NCBI RefSeq assembly: GCF_007988825.1
Contig: NZ_BJUW01000012.1
Location: forward strand, 1-64,000
Reading direction: 5' to 3'
DNA: 64,000 nt
Source of the DNA: Microbacterium aerolatum
GTDB lineage: Bacteria; Actinomycetota; Actinomycetes; Actinomycetales; Microbacteriaceae
Shown here: positions 54,297 to 62,361 of the stretch, piece by piece
How positions within the stretch are numbered: the first letter of the stretch is position 1
Layout: each line of letters starts with the position of its first letter
Translations under genes and position numbers: made by a program
Notes under the pieces: generated by a model
Told to the model about the DNA's origin: nothing
Database searches by the model: none
Seen by the model: the letters and a program-made list of their open reading frames with translations, nothing else

Positions 54297-54373
54297 CGAG
54301 GCCCCCTCCGGCTGCCGACGCCCCTCCGGCGCACGTCGCCGAGCGGGGGCGCGGATGCTGCGAGGGGGCCTCG
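54297..54373 (+). terminator. Long hairpin after typA
   Basis: CGAGGCCCCCTC (54297-54308) pairs with 54362-54373 around a 53-nt loop that itself holds a GCCCC/GGGGC pair. It begins 14 nt past the typA stop. Confidence 0.7.
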
Positions 54374-54456
54374 TCGTATCCGCGGCGCTCCGGCGGTGTG
54401 CTGTACAGGCACGTCCGACTGGGTCTACGGTGTGACCGGAGTGGTGAGGAGCCCAT

Positions 54457-55473
54457 GTGATCCCGACTGACCTGGCAGGAATCGAACAGGCGGTCGCCAC
54501 CGGCGCGCTGCCGGGCTGGGATCGGGTGGAGGAACTCGTCGTCGAGGCGCACCGTCGCCATTCCGCCGATGATTCCGGAGCGGTAGCCGATTACATACCC
54601 CTGCTCGGTGCCGCCGATCCGTCGTTGTTCGGACTCGCGGTGGTCGACGCGTCCGGCGGAGTGCACGACGCCGGAGACGCGCTGCACGAGTTCTCGATCC
54701 AGTCGATCTCGAAGATGTTCGTCTACGCCCTGGCCATCCAGGCGCACGGGCACGCGCGGGTGCGCGACATCGTCGGCGTGAACAACACCGGGCTCGCCTT
54801 CAACTCGGTCATGGCACTGGAACTCAACGGCGGGCATCCGATGAACCCGATGGTCAACGCCGGCGCGATCGCCACCACCGCGCTCATGACCGGTGCAGAT
54901 GCCGACGAGAAGTGGGAGCGCATCCGCGACGGACTCTCCGCGTTCGCCGGCCGTGAGCTGCCGTTCGACGACGAGGTCTACCACTCCGAGATGAAGACCA
55001 ACGAGCGCAACCGCGCGCTCGGCCGCCTGCTCAGCAGTTACGGGCGCCTCACGGGCGACTCGGACGAGATCGTCGACGTCTACACGCGCCAGTGCGCGCT
55101 GAACGTCACCGCGCACGATCTGGCGGTGATGGGTGCGACGCTCGCCGACGGCGGTGTCAATCCGGTCACCGGGGAGCGCGTCGTCTCGGCGGACGTCTGC
55201 CGCGACACGCTTGCGGTGGTCGCGGCATCCGGTCTGTACGAGCGCTCGGGGGAGTGGCTGTTCGAAATCGGCCTGCCCGCGAAATCGGGTGTGTCCGGCG
55301 GCATCGTGGCGGTGTCTCCCGGCAAGGGCGCCGCCGGCGCATTCTCGCCACGCCTGGACAGCGCAGGAAACTCGGTGCGGGCCCAGCTGGCGATCGGGCA
55401 TCTGTCCCGATCGCTGGGACTGAATCTGTTCGCGTCGGCACCGCAGGCGCGCGACGCGCGGGAAGGACGATGA
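54457..55473 (+). CDS. glsA: Glutaminase A
   Basis: Serine-dependent glutaminase releasing glutamate and ammonia from glutamine. 338 residues of the beta-lactamase-like fold: the S-x-x-K motif in EFSIQSISKMF, NPMVNAGAIATTAL, NERNRALGRLL, then SGLPAKSG-type GLPAKSGVSGGIVA. GTG at 54457 has GAGGA 6 nt upstream. The stop overlaps the MFS gene start, so the pair is probably co-expressed; the MFS partner could move an amino acid or be unrelated. Confidence 0.96.
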   Translation: MIPTDLAGIEQAVATGALPGWDRVEELVVEAHRRHSADDSGAVADYIPLLGAADPSLFGLAVVDASGGVHDAGDALHEFSIQSISKMFVYALAIQAHGHARVRDIVGVNNTGLAFNSVMALELNGGHPMNPMVNAGAIATTALMTGADADEKWERIRDGLSAFAGRELPFDDEVYHSEMKTNERNRALGRLLSSYGRLTGDSDEIVDVYTRQCALNVTAHDLAVMGATLADGGVNPVTGERVVSADVCRDTLAVVAASGLYERSGEWLFEIGLPAKSGVSGGIVAVSPGKGAAGAFSPRLDSAGNSVRAQLAIGHLSRSLGLNLFASAPQARDAREGR

Positions 55474-57104
55474 TGACCGAAACCCGGACCGAGGATGCCG
55501 CGCTGAAGACATCCTGGCTGCCGATGGTGAGCCTGTTCCTCGCCCAGGTGCTGATGTCGTTCAACGTCGCCGCGCTCCCGATCTCGCTGGGCGGCATGGT
55601 TGAGGACTTCGGCGTGCCACCGACCATTGCCAGCTCCACGATCGTCGTCTACGGACTCGCGGTCGCAGCGCTCGTGATGACCGGCGCGAAGCTCGGTCAG
55701 CGCGTCGGCTGGGTCTTGATCTTCCGCGTCGTGATCGTGCTGTTCGCCGGGTCGTCCGTGATGATGATCCTCGCCCCGACCGTGGCGTGGGCGATCGCCG
55801 GACAGGCCGCGGCAGGAGCGGCCGCGGCGATCATCGTCCCGGCGCTGGTCGCCCTGATCGCGGAGAACTATCGAGGTTCCCAGCAGGCGACTGCGATCGG
55901 CGCCCTCGGCTCGGCGCGTGCGATCTCCGGGGTGAGCGCCTTCCTGATCGGCGGTACGCTCGGCACCCTGGTGGGATGGCGACCCGTGTTCATGATCGTG
56001 CTCGGCATCGCCGTGGTCGTGTTCATCCTGAGTTTCACCCTGCGCGGGGATCGCGGCAACGCATCGATCCGGATCGATCTCGTCGCGGCTCTGCTGATCG
56101 GTGCGGCGATCGTGCTGCTCACCCTCGGATTCAACAACCTCAACACGTGGGGTGCGCTGGCGGCGACTGAAGGAGCTCCGTTCAGCGTATTCGGGCTGTC
56201 GCCCGCCCCGCTGTTCATCGTCGTCGGCATCATGCTCGGGCAGGGATTCTTCCTCTGGACGCGGCGGCGGATGGCGAACGGGCGCGTGCCGCTGATCGAT
56301 CTCAGCATCATCGACTCGCCGCGCGAACGCGCTGCCGTGTACGCGATGTTCATCGTCGTGGCGCTCGAGGCGTGCGTGAACTTCTCTATCCCTCTGTACA
56401 TCCAGATCGTGCAGGGCCGCACCCCGTTCGACACCTCGCTGGCGATGATGCCGTTCAACCTCACCGTCTTCATCACCGCGACGCTGGTCGTGCGCTTCTA
56501 CAAGCGCTACCCGCCGCGGACGATCGGCGTGTTCGGCTTCATCCTGACGACCGTCGCCCTCGTCTGGCTGTCGATCGTCGTGAACAACAACTGGGAGACG
56601 TTCCCCACCATCCTCGGGCTGTTCGTCTTCGGCGTCGGGCAGGGAGCCCTGGTCACCCTCGTCTTCAACGTTCTGGTCACCGCGGCGCCCGCCGAGCTCG
56701 CGGGCGACGTCGGCTCACTCCGTGGCACGACGCAGAACCTCGCCTCCGCCGTCGGGACGGCGGTCGCCGGAGCGCTGCTGGTGTCGGTGCTGGGCATCAG
56801 CGTGGGGCGGGCAGTCGTCGAGCATCCTGAGCTGCCCCCGTCGCTCGTCGCGCAGGTGAACATGGACGACGTCAACTTCATCAGCAACGACGACCTGCGT
56901 GTGGTGCTCGAGGGAACGGATGCCTCGCCGGAGCAGGTCGACGCGGCCGTTGCAGTGAACGAGGAGTCCCGGCTCAGGACGCTGAAGATCGGACTGCTTA
57001 TCCTCGCCGGGATCAGCGCGCTGGCGATCCTGCCGGCATCGCGCCTGCCCCGCTACAAGCCGGACGAGATCCCGGACCCCTCGCCGGTCGCAGCCGGCGA
57101 GTAA
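55473..57104 (+). CDS. MFS transporter (DHA2-like)
   Basis: 543-residue transporter with about 14 helices. LAQVLMSFNVAALPISLGGMVEDF in helix 1, the helix-2 region TIVVYGLAVAALVMTGAKLG, and a motif C-like SARAISGVSAFLIGGTLG. The ATG at 55473 keeps a 6-nt spacing from GGAAGG; ATG at 55470 would give an ATGA overlap but only 3 nt spacing. Substrate unknown; the C-terminal 60 residues include a helix and a proline-rich tail. Confidence 0.88.
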   Translation: MTETRTEDAALKTSWLPMVSLFLAQVLMSFNVAALPISLGGMVEDFGVPPTIASSTIVVYGLAVAALVMTGAKLGQRVGWVLIFRVVIVLFAGSSVMMILAPTVAWAIAGQAAAGAAAAIIVPALVALIAENYRGSQQATAIGALGSARAISGVSAFLIGGTLGTLVGWRPVFMIVLGIAVVVFILSFTLRGDRGNASIRIDLVAALLIGAAIVLLTLGFNNLNTWGALAATEGAPFSVFGLSPAPLFIVVGIMLGQGFFLWTRRRMANGRVPLIDLSIIDSPRERAAVYAMFIVVALEACVNFSIPLYIQIVQGRTPFDTSLAMMPFNLTVFITATLVVRFYKRYPPRTIGVFGFILTTVALVWLSIVVNNNWETFPTILGLFVFGVGQGALVTLVFNVLVTAAPAELAGDVGSLRGTTQNLASAVGTAVAGALLVSVLGISVGRAVVEHPELPPSLVAQVNMDDVNFISNDDLRVVLEGTDASPEQVDAAVAVNEESRLRTLKIGLLILAGISALAILPASRLPRYKPDEIPDPSPVAAGE

Positions 57105-57108
57105 CCGC

Positions 57109-57657
57109 TCAGCGCAGCTCGGAGATCAGCACCGCACTGGTGCCCGGCGTCGTCGCCTCGAAAACGTGCGGCGTGTCACCGGGGTAGGAGAGGTAGTCGC
57201 CGGGATTCAGCAGGACCCCGTCATTCGCCGGTCCGATCCGCGCCTGCCCGGAGATGAGGATGACGTGCTCCGTGGTGCCGGCGTGGTGCGGGTCGGATCG
57301 CCGCGGCTCACCGGGTTCGGCCTGGATGAGGTACACGTCGCGGCGGGCGCCGGGCGGGCTCGCCGACAGCAGGGTGGCGCTGTACGCGGCCGCGGCCGAC
57401 GGCACCCCCGCGAGATCGTCCGCGCGGATCAGGGTCGGCGCGTTCGCCTGCTGATCCACGAGTACGGCGAACGGGACGTCCAGGGCGACGCCGAGAGCCC
57501 ACAGCGTCTCGACGCTGGGGTTCCCTGAGCCGTTCTCGAGCTGAGAGACCGTGGCCTTGGACACACCGGCCTGCCGGGCGAGCTCCGATACCGACAGTCC
57601 GCGCGCCTCGCGCTCGCGCCTCAGGGTGCGGGCGATGCGGGTTCCGAGATCCTCCAT
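57109..57657 (-). CDS. XRE-cupin transcriptional regulator
   Basis: 182 residues: an N-terminal HTH-XRE (LSVSELARQAGVSKATVSQLENG), then a cupin (HHAGTTEHVILISGQARIG, LNPGDYLSYPGDTPHVFEA) that senses a small ligand. Divergent from azlCD with a 22-bp inverted repeat between, so it probably controls branched-chain amino-acid export; this pairing is common. It converges with the MFS gene, 5 bp between stops. Confidence 0.93.
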   Translation of the reverse strand: MEDLGTRIARTLRREREARGLSVSELARQAGVSKATVSQLENGSGNPSVETLWALGVALDVPFAVLVDQQANAPTLIRADDLAGVPSAAAAYSATLLSASPPGARRDVYLIQAEPGEPRRSDPHHAGTTEHVILISGQARIGPANDGVLLNPGDYLSYPGDTPHVFEATTPGTSAVLISELR

Positions 57658-57668
57658 GTGTTCATCAT

Positions 57669-57690
57669 GTCAAACGCGCGTTCGCTTGAC
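57669..57690. promoter_or_regulatory. Probable operator of the XRE-cupin regulator
   Basis: GTCAAACG (57669-57676) and CGCTTGAC (57683-57690) form an imperfect inverted repeat between the divergent regulator and azlC starts. Confidence 0.55.
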
Positions 57691-57721
57691 TATCCATCGC
57701 GAGATGTTCAGACTGATGGGC

Positions 57722-58504
57722 ATGCGTTCATCGAATCGAACGGTGCTCGAGCCCGGGAGCGACCGGTCCGCGCGCCGCGAAGTCTGGCGCGAGGGGATCG
57801 GGGTGGCTGTCGCCACGAGCGCCTACGGCATCTCGTTCGGAGCGCTGGCGGTGGCATCCGGCCTGGACGTCTGGCAGACCAGCGTCCTCAGCCTGCTGAT
57901 GTTCACCGGCGGATCGCAGTTCGCGTTCATCGGCGTGCTCAGCGCCGGGGGCATCGCCGCTCTGCCGTCGGCCATCGCCTCCGCGGCCCTGCTCGGGGTC
58001 CGCAACATGGCCTACGGCATGCGGATGTCGCCGATCATCGGCTCGGGATTCTTCCGGCGTGCGGCCGCCGCGCAGGTGACGATCGACGAGTCGACCGCCG
58101 TCGCGATCTCGCAGGGGACCACGCCGCTGCGGCGGCTCGGTTTCTGGGTGACGGGCCTGGGCGTCTTCATCGGATGGAACCTCACCACGGTCCTGGGCGC
58201 GCTCCTCGGTGACGTGCTCGGTGACCCGAAGACGTGGGGTCTGGATGCCGCGGCAGCGGCGGCCTTCCTCGCGCTGCTGTGGCCACGGCTCAAGCAGCGG
58301 CAGGCGATCGCGGTCGGCGTCGCTGCCGCGGTGGTCGCCGCGGCGCTCACGCCGTTCATCATGCCGGGACTGCCGGTGCTGGTCGCCGCGGTCGTCGCCA
58401 TCGCGGTCGGGTGGTTCAACTGGCTGGGGCGCGACGAACGACCGGCGTCAGTGCAGGAGACGACCGCATGCGATGTGCTGAGCGACCGCAGGGAGTCGAA
58501 GTGA
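57722..58504 (+). CDS. azlC: AzlC family branched-chain amino-acid export protein
   Basis: 260-residue large subunit of the AzlCD exporter, with about seven helices: GIGVAVATSAYGISFGALAVASG, LMFTGGSQFAFIGVL, LGVRNMAYGMRMSP, ESTAVAISQ. The start is uncertain: in-frame ATGs at 57704, 57716 and 57722 all lack a clear ribosome site. The last codons (DVLSDRRESK) are encoded by a fragment resembling the R1 repeat. Stop overlaps azlD as GTGA. Confidence 0.9.
   Translation: MRSSNRTVLEPGSDRSARREVWREGIGVAVATSAYGISFGALAVASGLDVWQTSVLSLLMFTGGSQFAFIGVLSAGGIAALPSAIASAALLGVRNMAYGMRMSPIIGSGFFRRAAAAQVTIDESTAVAISQGTTPLRRLGFWVTGLGVFIGWNLTTVLGALLGDVLGDPKTWGLDAAAAAAFLALLWPRLKQRQAIAVGVAAAVVAAALTPFIMPGLPVLVAAVVAIAVGWFNWLGRDERPASVQETTACDVLSDRRESK
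58478..58501 (+). repeat. R1-like fragment at the azlC 3' end
   Basis: CTGAGCGACCGCAGGGAGTC and GAAG differ by two bases from the R1 end CTGAGCGAGCGCAGCGAGTC-GAAG at 34.6 kb. It supplies the last residues of AzlC. Confidence 0.6.
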
Positions 58505-58815
58505 GCGTGTGGAGCGCGGTGCTGCTGGCCGCCTGCATCTGCGTGGCGCTCAAGGCGTTCGGCTATCTGATCCCCGCGCACCTGCTGGAGGCGCCGCGTC
58601 CTGCACGCATCTCGGACCTGCTGACGGTCGCGCTGCTCGCCGCGCTCGTCGCCGTCCAGACGCTCGGCAACGGCCAGGCCGTGGTGGTGGATGCGCGTAT
58701 CCCCGCCGTACTGGTCGCCGCGGGCCTGCTCTACCTGCGCCAGTCGTTCCTCGTCGTCGTGGTCGCCGCGGCCGCCGTCGCGGCGCTGCTGCGCTGGGCT
58801 GGCTGGGCGGCCTGA
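58501..58815 (+). CDS. azlD: AzlD family branched-chain amino-acid export protein
   Basis: 104-residue small subunit with three to four helices (WSAVLLAACICVALKAFGYL, the conserved LLTVALLAALVAVQTLG region, LVAAGLLYLRQSFLVVVVAA). GTG at 58501 overlaps the azlC stop by 4 nt, as expected for a two-component exporter. Confidence 0.92.
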   Translation: MSVWSAVLLAACICVALKAFGYLIPAHLLEAPRPARISDLLTVALLAALVAVQTLGNGQAVVVDARIPAVLVAAGLLYLRQSFLVVVVAAAAVAALLRWAGWAA

Positions 58816-58852
58816 GCGGTCGGCACGCACCAGCGCGGGCGACGAGGGCGCG

Positions 58853-58858
58853 TAAGAT
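58853..58858 (+). promoter_or_regulatory. -10 box TAAGAT for the membrane protein gene at 58865
   Basis: TAAGAT ends exactly 6 nt before the GTG at 58865. Confidence 0.6.
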
Positions 58859-58864
58859 CACAGC

Positions 58865-59287
58865 GTGCCCAACTGGTTGTCTCGCGCGCTGTCCTGGATC
58901 GCCGCCGCCCTCGTCGGCGTCGTCTACGGTGCTGCCGGCACCATCGCGCACAGCCTGATGTGGGGGCCGATCCCGATCGGACTGATCGTCGGCGGGATCG
59001 CCTGCGCTGCGCTCCTGGTCGCCGTGCGCGCGCTCACGCACGATCGCGCGGCGGCCGTCGCCACGGCAATCGGCATGATCGGGATGCTGATGATCATCTC
59101 GGGCCCCGGCCCGGGCGGCTCGGTGATCGTGCCGAACACGCCGGTCGGGCAGATCTGGATCTATCTCGTCTCCGGCATCGCACTGCTCGTGATCGCCTGG
59201 CCCAACCTCAAGCGGGTCCCGGCGTCGACGCCGACCGCGGGTTCAGCGCAGACCCCGGTGAGCCCGTCCACCGAGAACGGGTCGTAG
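58865..59287 (+). CDS. Small membrane protein upstream of fdxA (possibly DUF6113)
   Basis: 140 residues with four predicted helices (about 8-27, 33-53, 64-81, 95-113) and a polar C-terminal tail rich in Pro, Thr and Ser. I am unsure of the family: the place before fdxA and dapC and the topology recall DUF6113. The GTG start is leaderless by the TAAGAT box. Its stop TAG forms part of the fdxA -10 box. Confidence 0.72.
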   Translation: MPNWLSRALSWIAAALVGVVYGAAGTIAHSLMWGPIPIGLIVGGIACAALLVAVRALTHDRAAAVATAIGMIGMLMIISGPGPGGSVIVPNTPVGQIWIYLVSGIALLVIAWPNLKRVPASTPTAGSAQTPVSPSTENGS

Positions 59288-59290
59288 ACT
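59285..59290 (+). promoter_or_regulatory. -10 box TAGACT for fdxA
   Basis: TAGACT overlaps the stop codon of the upstream gene and ends 6 nt before the fdxA GTG. Confidence 0.65.
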
Positions 59291-59296
59291 GGACGC

Positions 59297-59617
59297 GTGA
59301 CGTATGTGATCGCCCTTCCGTGCGTCGATGTCAAGGATCGCGCCTGCATCGACGAGTGCCCCGTTGACTGCATCTACGAGGGCGAGCGATCGCTGTACAT
59401 CCACCCCGACGAGTGCGTCGACTGCGGTGCCTGCGAGCCGGTCTGCCCCGTCGAGGCGATCTATTACGAGGACGACCTGCCCGACGAGTGGCAGGACTAC
59501 TACAAGGCCAACGTCGAGTTCTTCGAGGAGATCGGGTCGCCCGGCGGTGCGGCCAAGGTCGGCGTCATCAAGTACGACCACCCGATCATCGCGGCCCTTC
59601 CCCCTCAGGGAGAGTAG
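59297..59617 (+). CDS. fdxA: Ferredoxin, seven-iron type
   Basis: 106-residue ferredoxin with two cluster motifs, [17 protein letters not shown] and [12 protein letters not shown], matching the 3Fe-4S/4Fe-4S FdxA of actinobacteria. The C-terminal extension ([20 protein letters not shown]) is also typical. A soluble electron carrier. Leaderless GTG at 59297. dapC follows 3 nt after its stop. Confidence 0.97.
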   Translation: MTYVIALPCVDVKDRACIDECPVDCIYEGERSLYIHPDECVDCGACEPVCPVEAIYYEDDLPDEWQDYYKANVEFFEEIGSPGGAAKVGVIKYDHPIIAALPPQGE

Positions 59618-59620
59618 GGC

Positions 59621-60733
59621 GTGGGGGTCAGGGATCTCGCCGACTACCCGTGGGATGCCGTCGTCCCGTTCCGCGAGCGTGCGGCGCAGCATCCTCAGGG
59701 TCTGGTGGACCTGTCCATCGGCTCCCCGGTCGACCCGACGCCCGACGTGATCCGCAGGGCGCTCGCCGAAGCCACCGACGCGCACGCCTATCCGCAGAAC
59801 ATCGGCACGCCCGCTCTGCGTGAGGCGATCGTCGACTGGTACGCCCGTCGCAGGGGAGTGTCGGGCCTCACGGTCGACAACGTGCTGCCCACGGTCGGCT
59901 CGAAGGAGCTCGTCGCGCTCCTGCCGACGCTGCTGGGCCTGGGCGCAGGCGACATCGTCGTCCTGCCACGGGTCGCCTATCCGACGTACGAGGTGGGTGC
60001 ACGCGTCGCCGGTGCGACGCCCGTGGCGGAGGACGACCCGGCCGCCTGGCCCGAGGGTACGAAGCTCATCTGGATCAACAGCCCAGGCAACCCCGACGGG
60101 CGCACCTGGACGGTCAATGAGCTCGCGGCTGCAGTGCGCCGAGCCCGCGAGCTGGGAGCCGTGCTCGCCAGCGACGAGTGCTACGCCGAACTCGGCTGGG
60201 ACGGTCAGTGGGCCACCGAGCCGGTGCCGTCGGTCCTCGACCCGCGCGTCACGGGCGGCTCGCGGAGCAACCTGCTGAGCGTCTACTCGCTGAGCAAGCA
60301 GTCCAACCTCGCGGGATACCGTGCGGCGTTCGTCGCCGGATGCTCGCGCGTGATCGCCGACCTGCTCACAGCGCGCAAGCACCTGGGGCTGATGATGCCC
60401 GCGCCCGTGCAGCAGGCCATGGTCACCGCCCTCGGCGACGAGGAGCACGTCGCGGCGCAGAAGGAGCTGTACCGTGCCCGGCGCGACCTGCTCCGCCCCG
60501 CGCTGGAGGCCGCCGGCTTCCGCATCGACGGCTCGGAGGCGGGCCTGTACCTGTGGGCGACCGAGGACAGGGACGCCTGGGAGACGATGGGCAGGCTGGC
60601 CGATCTCGGCATCCTCGCCGGCCCAGGACCGTTCTACGGCGCGGATGCCGGCACGCACGTGCGTCTCGCGCTGACGGCCCCGCTGGAGCGCGTGGCCGAG
60701 GGCGCGCGGCGCCTGCGCGGCGACGATCTGTAG
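59621..60733 (+). CDS. dapC: Succinyldiaminopimelate transaminase
   Basis: PLP class I aminotransferase of the lysine and peptidoglycan-precursor pathway. 370 residues: LSIGSPVDPTP, TVGSKELVALLP, INSPGNPDGRTW (substrate Arg region), ASDECYAELGWDG and the PLP lysine in YSLSKQSNLAGYR. The fdxA-dapC pairing is conserved in actinobacteria and supports this over other aminotransferases. Confidence 0.94.
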   Translation: MGVRDLADYPWDAVVPFRERAAQHPQGLVDLSIGSPVDPTPDVIRRALAEATDAHAYPQNIGTPALREAIVDWYARRRGVSGLTVDNVLPTVGSKELVALLPTLLGLGAGDIVVLPRVAYPTYEVGARVAGATPVAEDDPAAWPEGTKLIWINSPGNPDGRTWTVNELAAAVRRARELGAVLASDECYAELGWDGQWATEPVPSVLDPRVTGGSRSNLLSVYSLSKQSNLAGYRAAFVAGCSRVIADLLTARKHLGLMMPAPVQQAMVTALGDEEHVAAQKELYRARRDLLRPALEAAGFRIDGSEAGLYLWATEDRDAWETMGRLADLGILAGPGPFYGADAGTHVRLALTAPLERVAEGARRLRGDDL

Positions 60734-60792
60734 ATTCTCACGGTGAAACTCCGCGGCTCTTGGCGGATGTCACAGTAGGCCGATCTGGCGAC

Positions 60793-60798
60793 TAGGCT
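60793..60798 (+). promoter_or_regulatory. Possible -10 box TAGGCT for gltA
   Basis: TAGGCT is 101 nt before the GTG, giving a leader of about 95 nt, unlike the leaderless genes around it. Confidence 0.45.
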
Positions 60799-60899
60799 GT
60801 AAAGGCGATTCGATCGGAACCCGGTCAGGCGCTGTGCGCCGTGGATCGCCCTCGACGAATCAGACCAAACAGGTCGCGTAAACGTACAAGGAGGTCCGC

Positions 60900-62195
60900 G
60901 TGAGTGCAGCGGGAGACCAGCAGGACAAGGCCACTCTCACGATCGGCGACACCACGGCGGAGTTCCCCGTTCTGCGCGGCACCGCAGGCGCTGACAGCAT
61001 CGACTTCTCGACGCTGACGAAGCAGACCGGCTTCACCGGCCTGGACTACGGCTTCGTCAACACGGCATCCACGAAGTCGGACATCACGTTCATCGACGGC
61101 GACCAGGGCATCCTGCGCTACCGCGGGTACCCGATCGAGCAGGTGGCCAAGAACTGCAGCTACCTCGAGGTCGCATGGCTGCTGATCTACGGCGAACTGC
61201 CCACGCCGAGCGAGCTGGCCGACTTCGACGACCGCATCCGCCGTCACACCCTCCTGCACGAGGACCTGAAGCACTTCTTCTCGGCTCTGCCGCACACCGC
61301 GCACCCGATGTCGGTGCTGTCGTCGGCGGTCGCCGCGCTCTCGACCTACTACGAGGGCCAGACCGACCCGAACAACCCCGAGCACGTCGAGCTGAACATG
61401 GTGCGCATGCTCGCGAAGCTCCCTGTGATCGCGGCGTACGCGCACAAGAAGAGCGTCGGCCAGGCGTTCCTCTACCCCGACAACTCGCTGAGCTTCGTCG
61501 ACAACTTCCTCAAGCTGAACTTCGGCGTGCACTCCGAGCCCTACGAGATGAACCCGGTCATGTCGAAGGCGCTCGAGCTGCTGCTGATCCTGCACGAGGA
61601 CCACGAGCAGAACGCCTCGACCTCGACTGTGCGTCTGGTCGGCTCGACCGGTGCGAACCAGTTCGCGTCGATCTCCGCCGGCATCCAGGCGCTCTCCGGC
61701 CCGCTGCACGGCGGTGCCAACGAGGCTGTGCTGAGCATGCTCGCCGAGATCCGCGACTCAGGCCAGGGCGTGCAGCGCTTCGTCGAGCGCGTGAAGAACA
61801 AAGAAGAGGGCGTCAAGCTCATGGGCTTCGGCCACCGGGTCTACAAGAACTACGACCCGCGCGCCAAGCTCGTCAAGGAGGCCGCCGACGAGGTGCTCCG
61901 CGAGCTCGGCGTCACCGACCCGCTGCTCGACCTCGCCAAGGAGCTCGAGGAGATCGCCCTCGCGGACGACTACTTCAAGGAGCGTCGCCTGTACCCGAAC
62001 GTCGACTTCTACACCGGCGTCATCTACAAGGCCATGGGCTTCCCGACCCGCATGTTCACGGTGCTGTTCGCGATCGGCCGCCTGCCCGGGTGGCTCGCGC
62101 AGTGGCGCGAGCTGAACCTCGACCCGCAGACCAAGATCGGTCGCCCGCAGCAGCTGTACACGGGATCGCCGGAACGCCAGTTCCCGACCCGCTGA
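60900..62195 (+). CDS. gltA: Citrate synthase
   Basis: Condenses oxaloacetate and acetyl-CoA. 431 residues, the large NADH-sensitive-type length. Active-site blocks: HEDHEQNASTSTVR, GPLHGGANE, MGFGHRVYKNYDPRA and PNVDFYTG. GTG at 60900 with AAGGAGG 5 nt upstream. Long leader of unknown function. Followed by a strong terminator. Confidence 0.97.
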   Translation: MSAAGDQQDKATLTIGDTTAEFPVLRGTAGADSIDFSTLTKQTGFTGLDYGFVNTASTKSDITFIDGDQGILRYRGYPIEQVAKNCSYLEVAWLLIYGELPTPSELADFDDRIRRHTLLHEDLKHFFSALPHTAHPMSVLSSAVAALSTYYEGQTDPNNPEHVELNMVRMLAKLPVIAAYAHKKSVGQAFLYPDNSLSFVDNFLKLNFGVHSEPYEMNPVMSKALELLLILHEDHEQNASTSTVRLVGSTGANQFASISAGIQALSGPLHGGANEAVLSMLAEIRDSGQGVQRFVERVKNKEEGVKLMGFGHRVYKNYDPRAKLVKEAADEVLRELGVTDPLLDLAKELEEIALADDYFKERRLYPNVDFYTGVIYKAMGFPTRMFTVLFAIGRLPGWLAQWRELNLDPQTKIGRPQQLYTGSPERQFPTR

Positions 62196-62255
62196 CGGAT
62201 ACGCAAAAGCCCCGGATGCTCCTCGAAGAGGAGTTCCGGGGCTTTCGCATATCCG
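62196..62255 (+). terminator. Terminator of gltA
   Basis: Hairpin of CGGATACGCAAAAGCCCCGG with CCGGGGCTTTCGCATATCCG, containing an inner CTCCTC/GAGGAG pair around a GAA loop; starts at the gltA stop. Confidence 0.9.
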
Positions 62256-62286
62256 GGCGGCTGCGTGCCTCCGCCACGTCCCTATT

Positions 62287-62359
62287 GCGGGTCGTTGAGC
62301 GTAGGCGGCGCAGCCACCGAAGACGAAACGGGTTGAGCGAGCGTCAGCGAGTCGAAACC
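62287..62359 (+). repeat. R1 dispersed repeat, single unit
   Basis: One unit GCGGGTCGTTGAGCG ... AGACGAAACGGGTTGAGCGA ... GAGTCGAAACC between the gltA terminator and the helicase stop codon; its end is 2 nt from that stop. Confidence 0.88.
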
Positions 62360-62361
62360 GC

